Assembly: GCA_964606895.1 (NCBI GenBank)
Contig: CAZSHX010000015.1
Coordinates: 1-64,000, forward strand
From: CAZSHX01 sp964606895
Lineage (GTDB): Bacteria; Bacteroidota; Ignavibacteria; Kapaibacteriales; UBA2268
DNA: 64,000 nt
Direction of reading: 5' to 3'
Made by a program: the position numbers and the translations under genes. This document shows, piece after piece, positions 1-8,786 of the stretch. Within the stretch, counting starts at the first letter, position 1, and the number at the start of each line of letters is the position of its first letter. Below the pieces are notes generated by a model that worked only from the letters and a program-made list of their open reading frames with translations, was not told where the DNA came from and made no database searches.

Positions 1-436
1 AAAAAATTGAAACTAAAACCACCGATATTAATAATATTGTCTTTTTCATAGAATTCCCAAATTAATATTAATTTAACAGTCAAATAAGAAAAAATATCAG
101 AATTTTTCAAATGCAAAAAGTTCAAAGTACGACAATAAAGATGCCATACTCTGTTTTGCTTTAAAGCAATTCAGCTGGCGAATTTGATAGAACTATTTTT
201 TGAATCCAAATTAAACCTCGTTAATCAATTTACAAAATAATTTAGTTACGAGTATTATAAATGCAATTTAATAAATATTTTTAAGTAATCCAAGAAAAGA
301 TTTATTTATTTTTTCACATTAGCTAACTAATTTATAAAGTGATTATTGGATTAGAAGTTGTAGGAATCATATAGTTCCAGTCATTGTAGCACGAATAAAA
401 TATTTAGGAAAGAATATCATAGTTGGTTATTTCATT
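1..436. other. AT-rich region without a recognisable gene
   Basis: I see no reading frame with coding character on either strand and no RNA gene. The DNA is AT-rich with frequent stops. It lies downstream of the minus-strand panD operon and may simply be intergenic, or may hold the degraded end of a gene that starts outside the window. Confidence 0.5.
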
Positions 437-510
437 TAGATTCTTCACTTCGCTCGGAATGACAGATGAGAGGGAATAAGGAATGGATTCCCGCTTTTGC
501 GGGAATGACA
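437..510. repeat. Dispersed palindromic repeat, degenerate
   Basis: Contains the phrases CTTCGCTCGGAATGACA and, 487-506, an 8-bp inverted repeat ATTCCCGC/GCGGGAAT with a 4-nt loop, followed again by GACA. Sequences of this type (hairpin plus GGAATGACA) occur as dispersed intergenic repeats in many bacteria. It sits directly after the end of the glmU-like gene. On that strand there is no T-run after the hairpin, so a classical terminator is not supported. Confidence 0.55.
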
Positions 511-516
511 CGAAAC

Positions 517-1281
517 CTATCTTCTTGCTTTAAGATTCACCTCGGCTCTTGCTAAGTCTTCGGGCGTATTGATACCCTGAAGTTCGTCGAAATCGGCACC
601 TGCAAAGGCAATAACTTTATAGCCGCTTGAGTGCAGAATTTCAACAATATCGGTAAGATAATATTCGCCCTGCGAATTGCTGTTCGATACATTTTTTAAT
701 GAACTAAAAAGAAGTTTGGACGAAACAAGAAAAATACCGCTGTTAATTTCATTCACTTGTCTTTCAAGCTCAGTTGCATCTTTATGCTCAACGATTTTGA
801 GGAAACTTCTGTCGCTCGTTCTGATTATTCTTCCGTAGCCCGTTGGATCAGGAGCAAAGGTGGAAAGAACTGAAACATCTGCTTTATTCAGATAATGATT
901 TTGAGCGAATTTTATTAAAGTTTCGGAAGTCAAAAGCGGAACATCGCCCGCAAGAATTAATATATCACCGTCATAATCCACAAAAAAAGAATCTGCCTGA
1001 GCAACGGCATGACCTGTACCAAGCTGTTCGTTCTGCTCGGCAAAGAAAATATTCGATTCATTGCGGGAATTAACAAAATCTATGACCGATTGCTTCTGAT
1101 TGCCGACTACGACAACGGTTTTATTCGGCTGAAGCCCTGCAACAGTATCAAGAACATGAGCAATTAAAGGCTTTCCGCCTAGCAACGCCATAACTTTAGC
1201 CAAATCGGGGTTGTTCATTCTTTTGCCTTTTCCTGCGGCAAGAATGACTACGGAAAAATCAGAAAATTTGGAATGATTCAT
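517..1281 (-). CDS. GlmU-like nucleotidyltransferase, N-terminal domain only
   Basis: Predicted sugar-1-phosphate nucleotidyltransferase of the GlmU pyrophosphorylase type (UTP + GlcNAc-1-P to UDP-GlcNAc). The 254 residues hold the nucleotide loop LAAGKGKRM near residue 15, the GlmU-type EQLGTGHAV, the metal/sugar motif GDVPLL, GYGRIIR, EINSGIF and GEYYLTDIV. All of these belong to the Rossmann-like domain. The left-handed beta-helix acetyltransferase half of classical GlmU (about 450 residues) is absent, so a separate enzyme would have to make GlcNAc-1-P. The start codon overlaps the panD stop by one base (TAATG), indicating translational coupling. Substrate is inferred; another NDP-sugar is possible. 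Confidence 0.8.
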   Translation of the reverse strand: MNHSKFSDFSVVILAAGKGKRMNNPDLAKVMALLGGKPLIAHVLDTVAGLQPNKTVVVVGNQKQSVIDFVNSRNESNIFFAEQNEQLGTGHAVAQADSFFVDYDGDILILAGDVPLLTSETLIKFAQNHYLNKADVSVLSTFAPDPTGYGRIIRTSDRSFLKIVEHKDATELERQVNEINSGIFLVSSKLLFSSLKNVSNSNSQGEYYLTDIVEILHSSGYKVIAFAGADFDELQGINTPEDLARAEVNLKARR

Positions 1282-1676
1282 TATTTCTTTACGCCAAAAA
1301 CTTTGTGAGCTTCGGTATGGTGCGATTTTTCGGTAATATTGTTGTTTCGGTCAAGCAAAACAATAGTGGGTTCGTAGCTTTTCAGCTCTTCTTCATCAAT
1401 ATTAATATAGCTTATGATAATAACTTCGTCGCCCACATGACCTTTGCGTGCGGCGGCTCCGTTCAGACAAAACACCTTACTGCCTCTTTCTCCGGGGATG
1501 ACGTAGGTTTCGAACCTTTCGCCATTATTGATGTTCACTACCGAGACTTTTTCGTGGGGAAGAATGTCCGCTGACTCCAGTATATCCAGGTCAATAGTAA
1601 AACTCCCTTCATAATAAAGGTTCGCCTCGGTCAGCCGGGCACGATGTATTTTAGATTTGAGCATTATTCTCTGCAT
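1281..1676 (-). CDS. panD: Aspartate 1-decarboxylase proenzyme
   Basis: PanD decarboxylates L-aspartate to beta-alanine for pantothenate and CoA synthesis. The protein has 131 residues, the usual family length. It shows the N-terminal KSKIHRARLTEANLYYEGS segment with the self-cleavage pair Gly24-Ser25, where Ser25 becomes the pyruvoyl cofactor. The conserved RFETYVIPGERGS and LNGAAAR segments follow. It is first in a two-gene minus-strand operon with the GlmU-like gene and is preceded by a Bacteroidota-type promoter. No other pan gene lies in the window. Confidence 0.95.
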   Translation of the reverse strand: MQRIMLKSKIHRARLTEANLYYEGSFTIDLDILESADILPHEKVSVVNINNGERFETYVIPGERGSKVFCLNGAAARKGHVGDEVIIISYINIDEEELKSYEPTIVLLDRNNNITEKSHHTEAHKVFGVKK

Positions 1677-1714
1677 AAAAAGAAAGCTATTAGTTTTGCA
1701 ATAAATTCATCTTA

Positions 1715-1746
1715 CAAAATTAACTAATTTTAACAATTAGTTCAAA
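1715..1746 (-). promoter_or_regulatory. Putative Bacteroidota-type promoter of panD
   Basis: On the minus strand TTTG (1743-1746) is followed after exactly 20 nt by TAATTTTG (1715-1722). This matches the Bacteroidota sigma-ABfr consensus TTTG...TAnnTTTG. It ends 38 nt before the panD start codon. The same architecture occurs upstream of the genes at 10840 and 55798. Confidence 0.6.
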
Positions 1747-1821
1747 TTATAGATTAATAGAATAAAAAATGCCAATTTTATTTTATTTTTGTGTTTTTGT
1801 TAAATATAATAATTGAAAAAT

Positions 1822-2433
1822 ATGAATTTCAAAATCTGCAATAAAATTTTTCTTTCTGCAATCGGCAGTATTATGCTTTTTGTAATGTTGTCGTATGAAT
1901 CTCATTCTCAGACATTAAAAGAAATTGCATCTATAGATATTACCAAAAAAGGTATAATCAAAGCTGTTGATACCCGAACAGGAGATTTTGCAAACACAAA
2001 AAAAGTAATATTTGGTTTTTTTAGCTATATAGAGATGAGCGAGCTTTTCAAGGAATATGTGAAACCTGAATTGAAACCGCTTTATCTTATCAAAGCTGAA
2101 AATGATCAGGGAGAATATTCTTACTTCACTTTTCTGGAAGCTGAAAAACTTACTTCAACTATTCCTCCAATGCTAATATTAGAAAAAGTTAGCGGCAAAA
2201 CCGGCGATACTGTTACCATCCGCGATATAAAAGGCAAAACCGGAAAAGTTGATTTGGATGAGCTTGAAAAAGAAGTGAAAAAACTATTTCATTTCAGAAT
2301 CATTATGCAGATTAAAGATAAAGATGAAATTAAAAGAAGACTCAGAAACAATACTGTTATTTTTCCTCAGGACATAACGACTTATCGCTGGATAAATAAC
2401 GTAAAAAGAATGAAATTGTACCTTATCCAATAA
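1822..2433 (+). CDS. Hypothetical secreted protein
   Basis: I do not recognise the family. The product has about 203 residues. It begins with a basic stretch and a hydrophobic segment (IFLSAIGSIMLFVMLSY) ending near ESHSQ, a probable Sec signal peptide. The rest is a charged globular region with no cysteines and no membrane span. The start at ATG 1822 is preferred; an in-frame TTG three codons upstream (1813) is the alternative. It lies 27 bp before ftcD on the same strand and could be co-transcribed, but nothing links their functions. Confidence 0.6.
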   Translation: MNFKICNKIFLSAIGSIMLFVMLSYESHSQTLKEIASIDITKKGIIKAVDTRTGDFANTKKVIFGFFSYIEMSELFKEYVKPELKPLYLIKAENDQGEYSYFTFLEAEKLTSTIPPMLILEKVSGKTGDTVTIRDIKGKTGKVDLDELEKEVKKLFHFRIIMQIKDKDEIKRRLRNNTVIFPQDITTYRWINNVKRMKLYLIQ

Positions 2434-2460
2434 TATTATAAATCATCAGGTAAAAAAACA

Positions 2461-4083
2461 ATGAGAAAATTAGTAGAATGTGTCCCAAATTTTTCAGAAG
2501 GCAGAAATCCCGAAATTATTGAAGCTATTGCCGATGCAATCCGCAAAACAGAAGGATGTACTTTGCTCGATGTTGACCCCGGCAAATCAACCAACAGAAC
2601 AGTTTATACTTTTGTCGGTTCGCCATCGGCAGTGGTCGAAGGTGCTTTAAGTTCTGCAAGAGTTGCAAGAAAACTGATAGATATGAAAACCCAGCATGGC
2701 GAGCATCCGCGAATGGGAGCAATGGATGTTTGTCCTTTTGTTCCGGTTGCAAATGTAACTATGGAGGAATGTGTGGAATGTGCAAGGGAATTTGGAAGAC
2801 GTGCATCCGAAGAACTGGGAATTCCTCTTTTTTTATACGAAGAAGCATCTGATGTTCCATACCGCAAAAAACTGCCTCAGATTCGAGAAGGTGAATACGA
2901 AGGCTTAGCTGGAAGAATTGTAAAGCCTGAATGGAAACCTGATTTCGGTCCTGCAAAATTCGTTCCTGAATGGGGAGCAACTGCCACTGGTGCAAGATTT
3001 TTTCTTATTGCTTATAATGTTAATGTTCTCGGAACTAAAGAACAGGCACACAGAATAGCTTTGAATATTCGTGAAGGCGGCAGAGGACCCGATGAACCCG
3101 GGAAATTAAAAGAAACAAAAGCTATAGGTTGGTTCGTAGATGAATACAACATGGCTCAAATCTCAATAAATCTTACTAATTACAAAGTTTCTGCACCTCA
3201 CACAGCTTATGAACTTTGCAGAGAAGAAGCCAAAGAACTTAATGTCGGCGTTACGGGTTCAGAGCTTGTCGGGCTTATTCCGCTTGAAGCAATGCTGATG
3301 GCGGCAGATTATTATATGCAGAAGGAAAATCTTTTCATTGTAGAAGAAGAACAAAAAATCCGTCTCGTTACCGAAAGACTCGGTCTTAACTCCGTTTCCA
3401 GATTTGAACCCAAAAAACGAATTATTGAATACATGATTGACGAAGGCAAAAATGAACCTTTGGCAAGTCTGACACTTCGCGGTTTTGTTGAAGCTATTGC
3501 CGCAAGAACTTCTGCCCCGGGCGGCGGTTCTGCCTCTGCCGCTATTGCCGCAATCGGTGCAGGATTGGGAACAATGGTTGCCCAGCTTACTTACGGAGTT
3601 AGAAAATTTGAAGATGTTGAAAATGAAATGAGGAAAATTATTCCTCCTCTTTACAAAGCGACAAATAACCTTATTCCAATGGTAGATGCAGATACAAATG
3701 CTTTCAATGATTATATGGAAGCTATGAGACTGCCTAAGGAAACCGAAGAACAGAAGAAATTCAGAAATACTGCAATGCAGAATGGTTTGAAGAAAGCTAT
3801 CGAAGTGCCTTTGACGACAATGAGATATGGCAATGAGGCATGGGATATGATGGTTGAACTTGCCAAATACGGCAATATCGCCTCCAAATCTGATGTTGAA
3901 GTTGGTGCAAGGTCTCTCGAAACAGGTATCTGGGGTGCATATAAAAATGTTCTGATTAACATGCCTACTATTCAGGATGCGGATTTTAAATCCAAAATTC
4001 TTGGCGAAGCAGAAGGAATGGTAAAAAGAGCAGAAGAAAAGTGTAAAGAAGTTTTATCATTACTCGATAATAGAAGTAAATAA
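2461..4083 (+). CDS. ftcD: Glutamate formimidoyltransferase / formimidoyl-THF cyclodeaminase fusion
   Basis: Bifunctional enzyme that moves the formimino group of formiminoglutamate (from histidine breakdown) to tetrahydrofolate and then forms methenyl-THF and ammonia. The formiminotransferase N- and C-subdomains fill about residues 1-300 (start RKLVECVPNFSEGRN; GEHPRMGAMDVCPFVP). The cyclodeaminase domain fills about 335-540, starting at FVEAIAARTSAPGGGSASAA. The length of 540 matches the fused mammalian/Bacteroidota form. The other hut genes are not in this window. The next gene, lpdA, follows after 41 bp. Confidence 0.95.
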   Translation: MRKLVECVPNFSEGRNPEIIEAIADAIRKTEGCTLLDVDPGKSTNRTVYTFVGSPSAVVEGALSSARVARKLIDMKTQHGEHPRMGAMDVCPFVPVANVTMEECVECAREFGRRASEELGIPLFLYEEASDVPYRKKLPQIREGEYEGLAGRIVKPEWKPDFGPAKFVPEWGATATGARFFLIAYNVNVLGTKEQAHRIALNIREGGRGPDEPGKLKETKAIGWFVDEYNMAQISINLTNYKVSAPHTAYELCREEAKELNVGVTGSELVGLIPLEAMLMAADYYMQKENLFIVEEEQKIRLVTERLGLNSVSRFEPKKRIIEYMIDEGKNEPLASLTLRGFVEAIAARTSAPGGGSASAAIAAIGAGLGTMVAQLTYGVRKFEDVENEMRKIIPPLYKATNNLIPMVDADTNAFNDYMEAMRLPKETEEQKKFRNTAMQNGLKKAIEVPLTTMRYGNEAWDMMVELAKYGNIASKSDVEVGARSLETGIWGAYKNVLINMPTIQDADFKSKILGEAEGMVKRAEEKCKEVLSLLDNRSK

Positions 4084-4124
4084 AAACAAACGATTATCAA
4101 TAAAAATATACAAAAGGAAAATTT

Positions 4125-5528
4125 ATGAATACACATAATTGCGATGTTGCCGTTCTCGGTGCAGGTCCGGGCGGATATGTAGCCGCTGTCAGAGCCGCAC
4201 AGCTTGGTTTGAATGTTATTTGCATCGAACGGGATGCTCTTGGCGGTGTATGCCTTAACTGGGGATGCATTCCAACAAAAGCTCTGTTAAAAAATGCCGA
4301 ATATATGAATTTTGTGAAGCATGGCTCAGATTTTGGTTTCGATTTTAAAGATTTCAGTATTGATTTCCCTAAAGTTGTTCGCCGTAGCAGAGATGTAGCT
4401 AATAAAATGTCAAGCGGTATCGGCTTTCTTTTCAAGAAAAACAAAGTTCAATCCGTTAAAGGAAACGGCTCAATCAAAGCCAAAGGTGAAATTGAAGTCC
4501 GTGATAAAGACGGCAACGTAACCGATGTTGTCAATTGCAAGAATATAATTATCGCCACCGGAGCAAGACCAAGAATGTTCCCGGGAATAGATGTTGACCA
4601 TGAAGTTATAATCACAAGCAAAGAGGCAATGATTCCAAAGGAAGTACCGCAATCAATTATTATTATGGGAGCAGGAGCTATCGGAGTCGAATTCGGCTAT
4701 TTTTACAATGCTTACGGTTCCAAGGTCACAATCGTTGAAATGATGGACAGAATTCTCCCTGTTGAAGACTCGGAAGTTTCAAGCGAACTTGCACGTCATT
4801 TCAAAAAAGCAGGTTTTGAAATTCTGACAAGTACACGTGTTCTTTCAGCAACAACCGTAAACGGAAAAGCCGAAGTCAAAATTCAGAAAAAAGACGGTAG
4901 TGAAGTTATCCTAACCGCAGATAAAGCTTTGAATGCAATCGGGATTCAGGCAAATTCAGAAAATATCGGACTTGAACATGTTGGGATTACAATTGAAAAA
5001 GGATTTATTAAAGTTGATGAGTATCTGAGAACTAACATCGAAGGTATTTTTGCAATCGGAGATATTGCGGGTCCGCCATGGCTTGCTCATAAAGCATCAG
5101 CCGAAGGAATTGTTGTTGCCGAGTTTATTGCCGGTCACAAAACTCAGCCTGTTGATTATAAGAATATTCCCGGCTGTACATATTGCCAGCCTCAGGTTGC
5201 ATCAATCGGTTTAACTGAGGAAAAAGCAAAAAATGAAGGTTATGAAGTAAAAATCGGCAAATTTCCATTCACTGCCAGCGGCAAAGCTCACGGAATTGGT
5301 GAAGCAAAAGGTTTTGTTAAGCTTGTCATTGATGGAAAGTACGGCGAAATACTCGGGGCTCACATGATTGGTCCTGATGTTACTGAATTGATCGGCGAGA
5401 TTGGACTTGCACGTTCAGTTGATGCAACCGCAACCTCAATTTTCAGAACAATCCATGCCCATCCGACACTTAGCGAAGCCGTCATGGAAGCCGCCGCACA
5501 AGCTTATGGCGAATCAGTTAATTTGTAA
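4125..5528 (+). CDS. lpdA: Dihydrolipoyl dehydrogenase (E3)
   Basis: FAD-dependent E3 that reoxidises dihydrolipoamide with NAD+ in the 2-oxoacid dehydrogenase complexes and the glycine cleavage system. Visible are the FAD loop GAGPGG (12-17), the redox disulfide Cys43/Cys48 in GGVCLNWGCIPTKALL, the NAD loop MGAGAIGVEFGY, the second FAD motif IFAIGDIAGPPWLAHKASAEG, and the C-terminal His-Glu pair in HAHPTLSEAVMEAA. Length 467 is normal. No E1/E2 genes are adjacent. The lipoyl carrier GcvH lies 6 kb downstream and is a possible partner. Confidence 0.96.
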   Translation: MNTHNCDVAVLGAGPGGYVAAVRAAQLGLNVICIERDALGGVCLNWGCIPTKALLKNAEYMNFVKHGSDFGFDFKDFSIDFPKVVRRSRDVANKMSSGIGFLFKKNKVQSVKGNGSIKAKGEIEVRDKDGNVTDVVNCKNIIIATGARPRMFPGIDVDHEVIITSKEAMIPKEVPQSIIIMGAGAIGVEFGYFYNAYGSKVTIVEMMDRILPVEDSEVSSELARHFKKAGFEILTSTRVLSATTVNGKAEVKIQKKDGSEVILTADKALNAIGIQANSENIGLEHVGITIEKGFIKVDEYLRTNIEGIFAIGDIAGPPWLAHKASAEGIVVAEFIAGHKTQPVDYKNIPGCTYCQPQVASIGLTEEKAKNEGYEVKIGKFPFTASGKAHGIGEAKGFVKLVIDGKYGEILGAHMIGPDVTELIGEIGLARSVDATATSIFRTIHAHPTLSEAVMEAAAQAYGESVNL

Positions 5529-5555
5529 TTTTATTTTATTTTTGAATAGTACATT

Positions 5556-6731
5556 ATGAGCCTAAGGAAATTTGTTGAACTACGATTAAAGCAGAGTCTG
5601 CTTTTTGTGTTGTTTATTGTGTCATCTCTTTTGGTCATTTCTCTATCTGCCTGTGATAATTCAAAGCAGGGACCAATCGTTAATATTGATTCTCTGCAAA
5701 AAGCACAAGCCCGTATTCAGGATTCCATCAAGCTTGCAAAAGAAATTGTTAAAAATGAGTACTATCCGAAAATAAATTACAAAGCCGTAACAATACAAAC
5801 CCCAAAGGAGTTGTACAAGCTTCTATGGAAATACAGAAGAACCGATTCAACTAAAATTGCCTACAGGACATTAACTACTTTGAATAGAAAAGAGTTAAGA
5901 TTTTTTCGCATCGGTCAGACTATAATTGTTCCCGATACTGTATATCCCGATTTGAAGGCATATTCAGTATTTCCTCAGAGATATCCGGGAGCTGACAGTA
6001 TCCCGAAAATTATAATGGTTTCAAATAGATTAATGAGTTATGCCTGCTACGAAAAAGGAAAACTCGTAAGATTTGCCGCATGTAACCCCGGAAAAGAAAA
6101 AACGCCTTCCTATCCGGGGCGATATGCACTGAACTGGAAGGTAAGAGACCATCGCTCTTCTCTCGATAGTTCCTGGGTTATGCCTTTTACTTGGAATTTC
6201 CATTCCGAAGCAGGTTCTGCATTTCATCAATTCGATATGCCGGGCTATCCAGCTTCACATTCGTGCATCCGACAATTTGCCGAAGATGCCGAATGGCTGT
6301 TTTCATGGGGGAGAGGCACTCAGAAAGACTCAAATAAAAAGTTAGTTCCGCTTTCCGGAACGCCTGTTATAATTATTGACCACTATGATTTCCACAAAGA
6401 CAAAGGCAGACTTTGGACAAAGGTTTCTTCAAATAAGGACAGTCTTTTGAAATTGCCGCCTAATCCTATTGCAGTTGATGAAGCCTTAATTCCGATTTGT
6501 CAGATTCCCGAAGTATCAAGGGGCAGGCTTAGGAATAAAAAGAGATTTATTTTTGCTGAGGATTCATTACGCAAACTCGGCGTTATTCGGGAAGGTGTAA
6601 AATTAACTGAAACATTTGATTTCAATAAGCAGAAAAGGGAAAAAGCCGCCAAGCTTCACAAAGAAAAGCTTAAAAAAGAAAAGAAACAACAAACTCAGGC
6701 TTTGAAACCCGAGTCTAAAAAACCGGATTAA
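5556..6731 (+). CDS. L,D-transpeptidase (YkuD) family lipoprotein
   Basis: Predicted envelope lipoprotein with a YkuD-type catalytic domain for peptidoglycan cross-linking or attachment. The N-terminus has a hydrophobic segment ending in LSAC (Cys33, lipobox). The region around residues 80-130 looks LysM-like or linker. The catalytic segment reads His224...GYPASHSCIR with Cys237. The family consensus is SHGCIR, so Gly is replaced by Ser236; the essential His and Cys remain. The C-terminus (about 355-391) is highly basic (KLHKEKLKKEKKQQ). It lies 27 bp after lpdA, with no evident functional link. Confidence 0.82.
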   Translation: MSLRKFVELRLKQSLLFVLFIVSSLLVISLSACDNSKQGPIVNIDSLQKAQARIQDSIKLAKEIVKNEYYPKINYKAVTIQTPKELYKLLWKYRRTDSTKIAYRTLTTLNRKELRFFRIGQTIIVPDTVYPDLKAYSVFPQRYPGADSIPKIIMVSNRLMSYACYEKGKLVRFAACNPGKEKTPSYPGRYALNWKVRDHRSSLDSSWVMPFTWNFHSEAGSAFHQFDMPGYPASHSCIRQFAEDAEWLFSWGRGTQKDSNKKLVPLSGTPVIIIDHYDFHKDKGRLWTKVSSNKDSLLKLPPNPIAVDEALIPICQIPEVSRGRLRNKKRFIFAEDSLRKLGVIREGVKLTETFDFNKQKREKAAKLHKEKLKKEKKQQTQALKPESKKPD

Positions 6732-6799
6732 CAATTATTCGCTGTTTAAAACTTCTCTTAATAGCTGTATTTTTTAGCAAACGAAATTAATTGTATCCG

Positions 6800-7699
6800 A
6801 TGAAAGCATGGAAAGCCGAATTATCTCTACTGTTTATCACTCTAATTTGGGGAGTGACTTTCGCGTTTACAAAAATCGGACTGCAGGACTCACCGCCATA
6901 TTTCTATATATTTCTTCGTTTTTCAATAGCTTTGGTCATTTCTTTTGCAATCTGGGGAAAGCATATTCTTGCCATTAATAAAGAATTTACCAAAAAAGGA
7001 CTTATTTTAGGCGGATTGTTAACAGGAGGATTCATTTTCCAAACTTACGGCTTGATGCTGACAACTGTTTCCAAGTCGGCATTTATCACCGGAATGGCGG
7101 TTGTTTTCACTCCTTTTGCATATCGGCTGATTGTCCGCAGGAAAGTGCAGTTTTGGCAAAAAGCAGGAGTGATTGTCGCGTTTCTGGGCTTGTGGCTGTT
7201 TACTAATCCAAAATTCGACCATATTAACCTTGGGGATGTTTATACCCTTATTTCGTCTGTTTTCTGGGCTTTTTACATTACTTATATGGATGTCTTGACC
7301 AAGGATATCCGCAAATTCGAAAATACAATGCAACTTGTCTTTATGCAGTTTATTGTTGCAGTGCCTGTTGCCTTGATTGGTTCATTGATATTCGAAAGGG
7401 CAAATTTTCATGTGCATTTTTCTGCAGGTCTAATCGGTTCACTGATTTACAATGGAATACTTGCATCAATTTTTCTTACTATGATTCACACAAGCGTCCA
7501 AAAATATACAAACCCCGTAAAAGCCGCTCTGGTCTTTTCACTTGAGCCCATATTTGCCACCATTTCTGCTCTCATCATTTTCAACGAAATTCTAAACGGC
7601 AGGGAATATATAGGTGCAATAATTTTATTTATGGGAGTGATTCTTTCCGAAGTCGGAGAATCTGTGGTCGGCTTTTTTTTGCGAACCAAGAAAAGCTGA
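6800..7699 (+). CDS. EamA/DMT-family transporter
   Basis: Ten-helix inner-membrane permease of the drug/metabolite transporter superfamily, with two EamA repeats. The first opens with LLFITLIWGVTFAFTKIGL and the second with YTLISSVFWAFYITYMDVL. The conserved end of repeat two, LEPIFATISALIIFNE, is present. Substrate cannot be told from sequence. ATG at 6800 is chosen over the in-frame TTG at 6791. Length about 300 is typical. Confidence 0.88.
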   Translation: MKAWKAELSLLFITLIWGVTFAFTKIGLQDSPPYFYIFLRFSIALVISFAIWGKHILAINKEFTKKGLILGGLLTGGFIFQTYGLMLTTVSKSAFITGMAVVFTPFAYRLIVRRKVQFWQKAGVIVAFLGLWLFTNPKFDHINLGDVYTLISSVFWAFYITYMDVLTKDIRKFENTMQLVFMQFIVAVPVALIGSLIFERANFHVHFSAGLIGSLIYNGILASIFLTMIHTSVQKYTNPVKAALVFSLEPIFATISALIIFNEILNGREYIGAIILFMGVILSEVGESVVGFFLRTKKS

Positions 7700-7872
7700 G
7701 AAATTGGTCAAAACAAAAGTTCAAATAAATTTATTATTCTTTCGAAACTCGAATTTGAGACATTTTTAAATTTTCCGTAAAAAATATTTGGAAAGTAAAT
7801 CTTTTATATTTAGCTTTGCAATGAGCAAATTATTGTTTGAGAATAATTGGACTATATCAATTTGGAATATTT

Positions 7873-8148
7873 ATGGATATTAAAAAATATGATATTAGCA
7901 TCAGAGAAACGGCTTTAAAGAAGTTGAAATCTATACAACATGAAGATAAAATCAGAATATTCAAGAAAATTGAAGAATTAGGTAGTTCTCCCTTTGAAAT
8001 GAAAAATGTAAAAAAGCTTGTCGAATTTGATATTTCTTTTAGATTGAGGGTAGGAAATTATAGGATATTATTTGAACGCGATGATTCAATACACATAATT
8101 GATATTATTGATATTCGACATCGCAAAGAAAGTTATAGGAGGAAATAA
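7873..8148 (+). CDS. RelE/ParE-family toxin
   Basis: Small basic protein (91 residues) of the RelE/ParE fold, probably a ribosome-dependent mRNA interferase. Typical segments are SIRETALKKLKSI, DKIRIFKKIEELGSSPFE, the core strand RLRVGNYRILFE and the terminal IIDIIDIRHRKESYRRK. The ATG at 7873 is preferred; an in-frame TTG at 7837 would add 12 residues. The antitoxin gene follows after one base, so this is a toxin-first operon as in higBA-type loci. Confidence 0.85.
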   Translation: MDIKKYDISIRETALKKLKSIQHEDKIRIFKKIEELGSSPFEMKNVKKLVEFDISFRLRVGNYRILFERDDSIHIIDIIDIRHRKESYRRK

Positions 8149-8149
8149 A

Positions 8150-8359
8150 ATGTTATTCGAAAATTATCAGGTCATTAAGGAAAACGGACTGGAACGCTTT
8201 GCAGTTATAGATTTTTCTGAATTTAAGCAAGTTAAGGAAATCTTAAGTAGTTCGCAGAAGCTTCAGGATTACCTTGACTATATTCATATTCAAGAAATTA
8301 AAAAGAAGAACGAAAAAAAATATTCAGTTCATGAAGCTAAAATTGAGCTGGGATTATAA
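8150..8359 (+). CDS. Antitoxin of the RelE-type module
   Basis: 69-residue partner of the preceding toxin. The start at 8150 is set by a perfect AGGAGG (8138-8143) lying inside the last codons of the toxin gene. The sequence has FERFAVIDFSEFKQVKEIL-like segments followed by a charged helix (IQEIKKKNEKKYSVHEAKIELGL), as in Phd/YefM-like or related small antitoxins. The exact family is not certain. The operon layout is the strongest evidence for the role. Confidence 0.72.
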   Translation: MLFENYQVIKENGLERFAVIDFSEFKQVKEILSSSQKLQDYLDYIHIQEIKKKNEKKYSVHEAKIELGL

Positions 8360-8379
8360 AAATTTATTTGGACTTTTCA

Positions 8380-8608
8380 GATGTCCTCCATCTGCCAGAT
8401 GTAGGACATCAACCACGACTTACAAGTCGTGGCTTATAGGATTTTAGGATTAAGAGGATTTTCACTTTGACATTCAAACAAAAATCCATTGTCACGAAGT
8501 GACAAAAGGTCGGTAGAAAAAATCACACCCCAAAGAAGTTCCGTCCCGTACGAGACGGAAGATTTTTGAGAATCCTCTTTCTACAGAGCTTTTGTGCCTA
8601 ACGGCACA
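8380..8608. repeat. Cluster of five unrelated short palindromes
   Basis: This gene-free stretch holds palindromes at 8380-8410 (GATGTCCT/AGGACATC around an inner CATCTG/CAGATG), 8413-8432 (CCACGACTT/AAGTCGTGG), 8489-8505 (TTGTCAC GAA GTGACAA), 8539-8560 (TTCCGTC/GACGGAA) and 8593-8608 (TGTGCC/GGCACA). The spacer TTTCTACAGAGCTTTTGT (8578-8595) recurs in inverted orientation at 8502-8519 as TTTCTACCGACCTTTTGT on the minus strand. The phrase GGATTTTAGGATTAAGAGGAT (8438-8458) recurs nearly unchanged near 20770. This fills most of the gap between the antitoxin and the next gene. Confidence 0.75.
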
Positions 8609-8786
8609 TTTAAATCAAACATGTTGAAAATATTTATTTCCACTTTTTTCAATTATTTTCATTTTTGTGTGAGACATTTTTGCGTTTCATGTGTCATATA
8701 TAATGTGAAGTGACAAATTTTGAAAAAGTTTTTGTAATTTGTTCTTTTCTAATTTACTTTGTCAATTATTTTTCAGATTGAATTGC

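Noticed and set aside
8739..8786. Upstream TTG start for the WD40-like T9SS protein
   Set aside because: It would put 16 residues with an extra hydrophobic stretch before a complete signal peptide; ATG 8787 gives a normal one.
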